A stretch of DNA of 60,909 bases from Amphimedon queenslandica (Eukaryota > Porifera > Demospongiae > Haplosclerida > Niphatidae), in the NCBI RefSeq assembly GCF_000090795.2, contig NW_003546309.1, positions 251,614-312,522 of the forward strand, in the 5' to 3' direction. Positions within the stretch are counted from its first letter, which is position 1; every line of letters begins with the position of its first letter. Below, in pieces: positions 25,160-40,200 of the stretch. The notes below the pieces were generated by a model. The model was given only the letters and a program-made list of their open reading frames with translations. It ran no database searches and had not been told where the DNA came from. Position numbers and translations under genes: made by a program.

Positions 25160-25165
25160 AATAAA
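25160..25165 (+). terminator. AATAAA poly(A) signal of RPL8
   Basis: AATAAA 65 bp after the RPL8 stop codon, in the convergent gap with MFSD1. Confidence 0.6.
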
Positions 25166-25499
25166 TTGTAAAATTGTTTGTGCCATAATATCTGCTGCAA
25201 TTGCGATTCATTGCTATACACACATTTTAATAGCTAGTGTATATAGTATGAGTGTAATTCATCAAGAAGATAGAAGTCTATTCCATCTATATCGATGCAA
25301 CAAATCACTTAATGAACTTAATATTGTAAAAATTTTTCCAAAATTAGGATCAAAAATAATATCAGCAAACAATTACTTTACATTCATAATCTTAAATGCA
25401 AACCCCTCAAGAGTTTAGTTCTCTTTAGTATAATTAATAATACGCACAAGTGAAGGAGATACAATGAGAAGGGGAGAGAGAGGCCGGTGGGAGATACTA
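25166..25499. other. Convergent 3' gap between RPL8 and MFSD1
   Basis: AT-rich 3' flank of two converging genes. No conserved coding frame or RNA gene was seen. A chance open frame over 25104-25418 has no recognisable domain and overlaps the RPL8 3' UTR. Confidence 0.5.
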
Positions 25500-28400
25500 T
25501 CATTTGTGAAATCCCATTGCCATACTGGCAGTCAATGCATTGACATGTACAACATGATCTGGAATCTACAAAAAAATAAATAAAAAGTATAACATATAAA
25601 ATAAATTTTTATATAAATGTACATATTGTCTCTTTGTCATTTTATTGTTACCTGAGCTCCCATTCTTGATAATAGTCTGTTACGGACATGGAATGCTGAC
25701 ATTGGGCGAATTGGATTAGCAGCAATTGCAGCCTCTGCTTGTATATCAGCAATACCATTGGAAGATATGGTTGTACTGCAATATATGATAACATTATAAT
25801 AATAACAAATTTATTCTTAATCTCTCTCTCTCTCTTACGTGTCATCTTTATTCTTTTCTTCATCAGCAATCTTTTTCCTCTCCCAATAAGACAAATTAAG
25901 AACGCCTTATAAATACAGTATAACTCACAGAAACAACACCAAATGTGACTAACCATTATACTTGACTGAGTCAACAAGGTAAAGGGCTATAGCAGCAATC
26001 ATTGTAACTACAGTAATAATTAAGAGAAGAGGAGGACCAGGTTTAATTAACCCAACTGCTGGTACTTACCACACAAGCAAATGCAAAAGAAAACTTCCAA
26101 AATGAGGTAACCGACTCTGTCAATAATGACACCATTAACAATGGGGACAATTGCTAGGCCAAGATTCTGTACTGACTGCATACTTTAGAGGAGAGAAGAA
26201 TCATCACACACACACACAGAGCAGTATTAATAAACTTACAGTCCATAAGCTGTTCCTAATTGATGCTCAGGAACAATGAATGCAACGAGTGGCCATAAAG
26301 AACAAGCAAGTATAGAATAAGCGAATCCCATACCAAGCTATAGTAAAAAAAGGTATGGTTAGCATATTAGAGGCACAAGTAATAACATACCATGGCTAGA
26401 AAAGGAATGTAGGTAGCACCATTGCCAAAGGCAAAGGCAGCATGACAACCAAGAGTAGCCAAAACACCAAATATCACTGGGGGAAGAAGAATGGAGAATA
26501 GTAGTCTTGTATAATGTAAAACCAGACAACATACACCAAAATAGGTTACATCCAATTCTATCAACAGCAATGCCAAAGACTGGAGATGCCAGTGCTGACA
26601 TGAAGTATACAATACTGTTGACAATATTAGCAACGCCTGGACTCATCCCGTACTTATCTTCAAGAAATACACTGAAAGAGAAGAGAAATAAAAAACAGAT
26701 TGAAAGTTAGAATTAAGGAGAGAGGGGGAGAGAGATGAGAGCGACATTTAGAATTGAAGGAAAAACAAATAAAAAGGAAAGTATAAGAGAGAGGAGCTTA
26801 CGTAGCCACTCCAATGAAAGGGAACACTGTCACATAATACATCACACAAACGATAAAAATGAGCCAGAGAGACAAGGAGAAATCCTTGACATCTCTTAAA
26901 CTTATTTTCTCACCTAAAAAAAATCAATGATTAAAGGATGTATAAACAATTGTACCTTCTCCTTTCTTCCTCTTGACAATTCTAGCAGCTCTTCTGTCAA
27001 ACAGGCCCAGAGCCACACCAGTGATGAGTGAAAATATACAAAACCCAAAACCTTTCAAGACAAAAGAAAATATTAACACATATAAATATGATGTACATGC
27101 ATGATTACAAAAGAGCATATGGAGACTTACCAACTAGAAGTACTACTCCTAGACGGACTGGTTTACTATGAATACCATCAAATGTATCAAACATTTTTTG
27201 ATTGACATTCATATTAACAGTACTACCCTATTTAAAAAATAATAATAATAGTAACAATAATAATGCTTACGACACGAGAAATGCTGAGAAGAGCACCAAA
27301 TACAAAATTCAACTCTTTCCCTTTAAACCAAAGGACAGCATAAGCGTTCTGTGCCACAGCTAATGATTCACCACCTAGACTAAAAGGGAGAGAAGGAAAG
27401 TGTATCTGGATAAACTAATGGGTAAGTCATTGATTATACCCAAAAACAAATCTTCCAACCAGCATCAACCAAAATTTATCAAAAATGCCGCCAAGAGCAA
27501 AGATTAGCTAAAGAGAAAAAATAACAGACTATAAAGGATGATTTGTGCCATACATTACATACCTGGCCGACTGTCACAAAAACGCTAAATAAAACAGTTC
27601 CGATTCTAACTCCGATCCACCTGTCAATCAACACTCCTCCAATCAATGACAATATGACATTAGGCCACGAGTATAACGAATATAACAGATTGTACTGAGT
27701 GTTGTCGACACGCATAACCTATAAACAATAAACAACAACAATAAACAAAAATAGCAATAATATCATAAACAAAAATAGGCAATATAATCACTAGTGGATG
27801 TACCTGTATAATGGTACGAGTGAGAGCCGCCGGATTATCATAACAATAGTAACTGCCTGCAAGTTATAATAAAGATACTGATAATAAGTGAAGTTTATAT
27901 AGCCGGAATGATCAATATGTCACACTTCATTAAAATGACAAAAGAAATACAAACAATATTTAATATCTTATTGTTTTTAACATTCTCTCTCTCTCCCTCT
28001 CATCTATCTTTACCATTGCTTCATAATCAAACAGAGAAAAGGGATAGAAAAGTACATGTATGTGTACGTCAAATAATACTTGTGCATCAGTGTATGTCGT
28101 TAGCTGCTCTGTGTGCTTACTGTAGTGCTCATGAAACCTCATGTTGATTCGAAGCCAAATGAAAATGCAATATTTTGGCACATCAACTACTATCATTGAC
28201 CCAACCCACAGAACACCCACATATATTACAATACATTTTGATGTTTTTATTATATAATTGAAAAAAATTCTCCTCTTTTTTTGTCTCTTACCGAAGCTAA
28301 GAGAGCACATTAGACACAGCATCAGAAACCTGTGCATCCATCTCCTTGGATCACACGGGAGGAAGTTATCAATTCGATACTTGGACCTTGCTTGAGGTCT

Positions 28401-28506
28401 AGAATTAGCACTGCCATCAATAGCACTCAATCCATTAAAGCCACTGCTTCCATAAAGGACCTGTGGGTCAGAAGAATTTAATGGAGCTTTCTCAGTAGAC
28501 ATCATG
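25500..28506 (-). CDS. MFSD1: MFSD1-type major facilitator, lysosomal transporter
   Basis: Multi-exon gene from the ATG (28506, MMSTEKAPLNSSD) to TGA at 25500. The cytosolic N terminus leads to DPRRWMHRFLMLCLMCSLSF, then SYYCYDNPAALTRTI and SLYSWPNVILSLIGGVLIDR. The last carries the signature between TM2 and TM3 that is typical of MFSD1. Later exons hold GFGFCIFSLITGVALGLFDR, YGMSPGVANIVNSIVYFMSA and a TM10-12 block near 26040-26330. Twelve membrane segments are expected. Mammalian MFSD1 is a lysosomal dipeptide exporter that works with GLMP. The mammalian N-terminal dileucine sorting motif is not obvious here (EKAPLN). It shares a 232-bp promoter with PRKX. The C-terminal tail ends ALTASMAMGFHK. 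Exact borders of the middle exons were not all fixed. Confidence 0.88.
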
Positions 28507-28527
28507 GGATCATGGGACACTTCAAAA

Positions 28528-28537
28528 TCACGTGACT
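28528..28537. promoter_or_regulatory. CLEAR-like element upstream of MFSD1
   Basis: ATCACGTGAC matches the CLEAR consensus GTCACGTGAC at 9 of 10 positions, 22 bp upstream of the MFSD1 ATG. A second CACGTG lies at 28645-28650 and a GGCGTGG box near 28560. CLEAR sites bind TFEB/MITF-class factors at lysosomal genes. Confidence 0.5.
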
Positions 28538-28738
28538 GTTTACTAGAATAATTAGTAGGCGTGGTTTTTGCAACAAGTTTCCGAGCATGAGCGGAGATAC
28601 GGCTATGATCAGGATTTTACCATATCGCAAAGTTCTACGGAAAACACGTGGTGTATTTTTTAAAGGCGGGGTGTTGGGCGGCATTCGGTAGGTGTATGAT
28701 TTTCATTAAGAAATTTATTTACCCTAATCACTTTAAAA

Positions 28739-33277
<4,539 letters not shown>

Positions 33278-33785
33278 TAACAAAAAATAATAATAGATAA
33301 CTCTTATTATTATTATTATTATTATTTATGAAATGTTATATAATTGCGTCCACTGAATTCCATCATTATTATTATTATTATCATTTTTTTTGCTGTTATT
33401 ATTATTATTATCTTGTATGATGTAACATTTTAATTATTATTATTATTATTTAAGTTTGTGTTTTTCTCTATTTTTTCCCTTTGCTCACAACAGCCTTGTT
33501 TTTCCACACCTTTCTATTATTTTTTTTATTACCAAGCTGATTATTAAAGTATTATAAATATCCAACTACTATGTATGGTCAAAAACTTAAATGCTAATTG
33601 ATAATGGCTTTGCACGATAATAAGAGTACAAGTGAATGATAAACTGTTCTGATTGTTGTGGCTCCCAAATGGATAACATGAAATATAAATTCAAGGGATT
33701 GAGTTGAACAGAAAGTAATCATCTGACAGTAACGTGATCATTGTGACACAAACTGTCACAACAACATCAACCAGTAACCATCGAA
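33278..33785. other. Intergenic gap between PRKX and the receptor gene
   Basis: Several (ATT)n runs (33300-33450) in the PRKX 3' flank, then the receptor promoter. No gene or conserved motif was recognised. Confidence 0.5.
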
Positions 33786-36700
33786 ATGAATGTACCCACA
33801 GCATTGGTTGTCTTCTTGTTGAGTGTCAGTGAAGTTATTAATCAATGTCCACCTTCCTCAGGTAAGACACTGGATGAGTATAATAACAACTGTATAGGTT
33901 TTTATAGGTATCTACCTGACCAGATCTTATGAAGAAACCTGTTATCCTAATGGGTCATATTTTTGGGATAGCACTGTCAATGCAGTTACTGAAGCTATAT
34001 CATGTGTGTTACCTGGTACTAGTCTAACTACTGGTCAGTGGGTTAGAGTTGCTGATCCTGATGATCCTGTTGACTGTAACAGTGATAGTGCCAGTGATCC
34101 TTTTCGTTGTACTAATGTCACTTCACCTGCTGCTAATGTCAGTCTTTATCTTGCTCAGGGACTAACAGCAACTACAGAAGGCTGGTACAAGTGTTGTCTA
34201 CCCACTGATTGTTCAGATCCTAACACTAACATCATCTTTGCTAATATATTCAGTAAGAGGAGACTATAATCACTTACTGATGTAATAATTTTCATTTGTA
34301 GGATTTGCAGAGATAGAATCATTTACTGTTGCTGATTTTCCTTCTGATATGACAGTATATCCTCAGGAATATAAATTGAATTGTATTAAAATTGGACACT
34401 ACGGTTATGGTATTAGTATGAACATTGGTAGTACTGCACTGGCTAGTTATACCAGTTGTGATGATCGATATAGTACTTGTCCTGGTACTGTGTTAGTTAG
34501 TAGTAGCAACACATTAAGATATACTGTTAATATCACATGGGATGGAATGACTGTCAGTAGTGGATCAATCAGTCAATCAACCACTGGAGATCAAATGTAT
34601 CAGTGCAGGGTAGCAGATCATCCTGATAGTAGGAAAATTAGAATGCGTAATGTAGTTATAAAAGGTAATGTCAATGAATGCAAATAATTCTTGTTACCAA
34701 TAATATTAGCACCAGCAACTGCTCCCTCTTCTCTTACTGAGGTCAACAATACAACTACCACTATCACTGTCAGTTGGACTGCACTTGATTCATCTGATGC
34801 TGATGGATATGTAGTCAATGTCACTAGTGACACAAACACTGTGCAGACAGTACAGGTGGAGGGAAGTAGTAATAATACAATCACACTGAATGGACTGAGA
34901 GCAGTAGTAGCTTATAGCATCACAGTCAGAGCCTATCAACAATTACTGGGACCTGCTAGTACAATCAATGTCTTCACTCATTGTCAGCAGGAAGGTATTT
35001 TGATTCTTATATAATGTATCAATGTAAGTATTAATTTCATAGGTATCTATTTAGCATATAATGGAACCTGTTATTCTAATGGATCATATTTTTGGGATAC
35101 TAATATTAGACCAACTCCTCTACAGTGTGTATTACCTGGTGCTACTTTGAATGGTGGACAGTGGATTGGTCCTAATGGAGTAGTTCCTTGTCCGGGTAAT
35201 AATTCAAATCTTTTATGTACTGTAGGATCAGCAGGATCAGGAGCTAGTCTCAGTGTTCACGTACCCTCCGGTAGCAGTGTATATCTTCAGCAACCTGGTG
35301 AAGGCTGGTACAAGTGTTGTCTACCCACTGATTGTTCAGATCCTAACACTAACATCATCTTTGCTAATATATTCAGTAAGAGGAGACTATAATCACTTAC
35401 TGATGCAATAATGTTCATTTATAGGATATGCAGAGATAGAATCATTTACTGTTGCTGATCTTCCTTCCGATATGACAGTATATCCTCAGGAATACAAACT
35501 GAATTGTACTAAAACTGGACACTGGAAGTATGGTATTAGTGTGAGCATTGGTGGCACTGCACTGGCTAGTTACACTGGATGTAATCATCCAAATAGCAAT
35601 TGTCCTCTTACAGTAAGATATACTGTTACTATCACATGGGATGGAATGACTGTCAGTAGTGGATCAATCAGTCAATCAACCACTGGAGATCAAATGTACC
35701 AGTGTGTACTGGATAATCCTAGTCCTGGTATTGACAGAACACGTACTTTAACCATTAAAGGTAAGATTGCATTGACCCTTTGTCCAATTACTTTTCTGTT
35801 ATAATAGTACCAGCAACTGCTCCCTCTTCTCTTACTGAGGTCAGCAAGACAGCTACCACTATCACTGTCAGTTGGACTGCACTTGATTCATCTGATGCTG
35901 ATGGATATGTAGTCAATGTCACTAGTGACACAGACACTGTGCAGACAGTACAGGTGGAGGGAAGTAGTAATAATACAATCACACTGAATGGACTGAGAGA
36001 AGAAACAACTTATAGCATCACAGTCAGAGCCTATCAACAATTACTGGGACCTGCTAGTACAATCAGTGTACAGACCTTACCAGGTATTGCTACTGCACCT
36101 TTTAATGTACTTGTAGCATTGTAGATGCATTAATTAATATTTGTTGTAGTTCCTAGTCCAGTAACCAGCCTCTCAGTATCAATGAGTCACTATGTAACAT
36201 GCAGTACTGACAACACACCATCTAGCTGTATCTATACTACATCTTCTGCTAACTGGTTAACATCTAGCTCTATTTCTATTGTATCTTCTTCTTGCTTATC
36301 AACAAATGCTACAACACAAGGTAGAGTATAGTTTGAACCAGTTATTATTTATATTTTTAATAGATTTATCAGCATCAATTGTGAGCCTTATCATCATTTG
36401 TGTGATTCTTTTTGTTGCTTTGGTAAGTTGCTGTGTGGTTAATGGCCTCCTGTTACTGTACATTAAAAGGTAACTAATAACACGTCATGACATACATGAG
36501 TGATAAAATTATAGGATTAAAGATAAAAAGTATGACGTTATTGTTCGAAGATTCTCAGGGAGACAAAGATTTGTGTAAGTAGACTAAAACATGGTGACTT
36601 TCTTTATTTGTAAATCTATAGATCTAATGATGGGACCATTAAATTGAAATCCTGCGAGTCTTATGGTTATAATATTGAGAGAGAGTCGCATGAAAATAAT

Positions 36701-36793
36701 AATAATGATGATGACAATGATGATGGAGTTTATGCTGAGCCTGCCATTTATGAAGAGTGCAGATCAGATGTTGATTATAAAATTTACTATTGA
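33786..36793 (+). CDS. Single-pass receptor-like protein with a duplicated Ig-like/FN3 block
   Basis: Eleven exons give 840 residues. A signal peptide (MNVPTALVVFLLSVSEVINQ) is followed by two copies of a three-exon block: Cys-rich module, Ig-like module, FN3 module. Copy 1 is 33908-34994, copy 2 is 35043-36083. The Cys-rich modules open with CYPNGSYFW/CYSNGSYFW and end GWYKCCLPTDCSDPN. The Ig-like modules share SGSISQSTTGDQMYQC. The FN3 modules share SLTEV and WTALDSSDADGYVVNVTSDT. A short membrane-proximal region precedes one TM helix (SIVSLIIICVILFVALVSCC). The cytosolic tail is about 80 residues, basic then Asn/Asp-rich, with tyrosines in GYNIE, VYAEPAIYEEC and DYKIYY. No catalytic domain. 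I do not recognise an orthologue; it resembles adhesion or immune-type receptors. All extracellular introns are phase 1. Confidence 0.85.
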
Positions 36794-36910
36794 AACTGTT
36801 TTGTGTGTTAGGTAGATGTGTATATGCTATGTTAAGAGACTATGTCTTCTTTTTATTAAGCAAAAATAATTAAAGAATAATAATTGTTCTGCAAATGTAA
36901 AGGAAAATTT

Positions 36911-37170
36911 AATTTCAATAATACTATTGACAATTATCCTTTGTAAATTTGTTTTTAGCACCTTGTTAACACCTTTCCAATTTAACAAGCATCTTGTTAG
37001 CACCTCTAAAATTTTAACAAGTATTTTGTTAACAACTTAAAATTTTTAAATTAATTTTTAATTTCAATAATACTATTGACAATTATCCTTTGTAAATTTG
37101 TTTTTAGCACCTTGTTAACACCGTTACAATTTAACAAGCATCTGTTAACACCTCTAAAATTTTAATTAAT
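36911..37170. repeat. Tandem duplication (149-bp period) with short inverted repeats
   Basis: AATTTCAATAATACTATTGA begins at 36911 and again at 37060, and the next 100 bases match closely. Each copy contains CTTGTTAA paired with TTAACAAG about 12-14 bases on. It lies between the converging receptor and dynein genes. Confidence 0.8.
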
Positions 37171-37191
37171 TTTTAATTTTAATATTATTTT

Positions 37192-37249
37192 AATAAAGTG
37201 ATTTGGCTATACACCTGTAGCTACTAAAATAATGTATTATCTGTTTATT
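37192..37249. terminator. Facing poly(A) signals of the receptor and dynein genes
   Basis: AATAAA on + at 37192-37197 could serve the receptor. TTTATT at 37244-37249 is AATAAA on the minus strand, 50 bp past the dynein stop. The two signals overlap head-on, so the 3' UTRs may overlap. Confidence 0.4.
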
Positions 37250-37298
37250 AATTAATAATTGTAATTAGTAAGTGATAAAGTTTCGAAACATAGGAAGA

Positions 37299-40200
37299 TC
37301 AGTCATCCAACTGACAAAGTAAAGCAACGCCTCTCAGTATCCATTGCTTGACTGGTTTATCAGTATTCAAACTGATTGGGAGTACATAGTTGGTGGAATG
37401 ACCAGTGGTAGAGAGGACACCACGACGTGCACTTGTCTTGTACAGTGGACACAAGTATGCTCCCCTCTCCTTTATATCTGCCTTCTTACCTGCAATAGAA
37501 GCCAATTGTAATACATACAGCTACACATGATGTATAATGCAATCATAACTCACTTGGTTTCATCCATATGATTGGCACTGGATCATACAATACTTTAGGA
37601 TGCTGCTCAGCCAACAAGCCTCTAAATGATACAAAAGACAGTACAAAAACCTCTATATATATATATAGATGTACATGTGTACCTCTCTCTGTCCCATCTA
37701 GCACCATCCAAGTAGAGTCCATGAACATATACTCCATCCTCTGGAGGAGTGTCTTTACTATCCACTGGTATTACTTCAAAATCAAAGGACAGTTTGTCAA
37801 TTGGGATTACATATTTCCTGGCATAGTTCTGCAGAGCACCAGTCAAGAATGCCTATATATAATGAGGAATAGCACATGAATGAATAGAATAAATAATAGG
37901 ACGTATTTCAATTTATGTTTACTTGGGTGAAGTAAAACCCTGATATCCAGAATACAGGAGGTTTCCCACTTTCCATCCAATCCTGCAGGAACTTGAGTCT
38001 TGCCAGCAGATCACTGATGTAGCTACCAAGTGGTTTGAGACTAGGGTATGACCTTTTAGCCCAAAACTCAGGCACCTAAAGCATATAAAGATGAATAAAA
38101 TTTAAAAGTACATGTACATGTACACATCTTGTTACCTTTCCTATTAGTAAGCTTTGTGCCAATGCTTCAAGGTCGGCATTCATTACCACCAGACCTTTGA
38201 TTGCCTTGCGTAAGTTAGAGAGAGAAGAAGTGATGGCTGACGTGAGACGATTAAATCTCTCCATTTCCTGTACCAGTACTGTATTCATGCTCTCCTCATA
38301 GCAGACTGGGTACTTTAATATAGCAACCTCTAAATCAAATACTCTTGGAAGCTGCATAGGAGGAAAAATAGGAAATTAAAACTAAATCTACATGTATGTA
38401 GTACCTATGCAATATGTACAGTATAATTGGTAGTTCACCTTATTTAGTATATCTGCTGCTATTTCATCCAATACATCTTCTGTCTTTCCACCTCCTCCTC
38501 CTCTTTTCTGTGACTGAGTTAACAACACTGAATCAAACAACTACAGAAAAAGCAAAGTGGAAGAATTAATACAAACATACACATGCATTGTGGATCAAAA
38601 TGAAAGGCAATTAAGCTTTTTATTTTTTCCTCTCTACCTGTCTTGTTTCCTGTAGCTCACGTGAGATGTCTACATTGTCGTGCATCCCAAATATCTCTGG
38701 GTTCTGTGTCATGGGCAGTTCCTTAATAAACTCTACATAATCTTCATAGGATCCTTTAGGAGGTGCATAATACACTCCACTGGGAGAGAACTTGTATCGC
38801 TGATCATTGACAATGTCAGTAGTGTAGAAATTAGACAGAATATTCATAAGACATCGCCTGCATATATAAAGTAATAACATTAAAATGTCACATGTAAATG
38901 TGCAGTAAATGCACATGTGCATGTGTTAGTGAATATTGTACCTGTCCCAATCATCAGTGACTCTTCCTCCATAGTTGCATTGACCAGTGAGATAGGTTAT
39001 AGCATCAAATGGTATGTAATCATACTCGTTGATAAACATCTGAGAAAAAAAGAAAAAATAATAATATTACTAGCACTGACATGTAGTTTTTCTACTGTAC
39101 ATGTACATGTACAGTAGAACATGTACATGTACATGTACATGAACATGAACAGTACATGTACATGTACATTTAATAGTATACAGTACCTGTAGTTGTCTGA
39201 CACTGATTCTCAGATCAGATTCATTAAAACCGTACGGTATATTCCAGCCAAGAGGACCAAATTTCCTCCTCTCTTGGACGAGAGCATGAAAGAAACACAA
39301 ACCAAACAGTAACTTCTCCCAAATCTATATACAATACACATTATAATCATAATATAAAAGTATCAATCAATGCCTATTACTAATTATTATTATTATTATT
39401 TATTTACGTGTGATTTTTCGCCGCATCCTTCGAAGAATTCGGTGTCAGAGATGGGATCAGTGATATAAGATTGCAACAAGTTTTGTCTCAGTCCTGTTGG
39501 AGGCTCGTTGGTCATCTTGACTCCGTTCTGCAGCACTGATACTGGGAACTATAAAGAGCATGTACATGTACATACAAGTACGATATGTACAGTAAAACAT
39601 GCATAAAAGTACATGTACATGTACATGTATGAAACAAAAAGAACATATACACACAATATGTACAATAAAACAAGTATAAAAGTACATGTACATGTACATA
39701 ATTTTATACATGCAAATGTAATGTACATGTATGTTTACTCTTACCTTGTCTGAAGGATAAGAAGTCAGCCATAGTCTAAATTCAGACGATCCCATCTTAT
39801 CTGCTTGGAATTCTTCACAGATTTTCTCCAGTGCAGGCATCCAAGAGACGGCAAGATGACAATTCTGCAGTACAACCCAAGTACCTTCGCTAATGCCTGT
39901 CTCAATCATCTTGGCTGCTACTGGACCCTAAAAAAATTTGATTAAAAATTAATATTCTCTCTCTTCTTCTTACTTGTCCTTGTCCTAATGAAATGGAGTT
40001 AAACTTTTCTCCAGTGAATCCCTTGTCTTCTGCAAACTTAAGCAGTCCAGCCATGGGATCAGCGCCAGGCGAGAGGACAAATATCAATGGAATGGAGCAG
40101 TTAGAGTCAGCGTAACTCTTAGCTAGATCAAAAGGAGGAGGCTCAACAAACTTCTCACCAAGCTTGGATTTAACAAATAACACCAGAGAAGGTATAACCT

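Noticed and set aside
25104..25418. Open frame of 104 codons after RPL8
   Set aside because: Lies in the 3' UTR/convergent gap, AT-rich, no motif, and starts right after the RPL8 stop codon.
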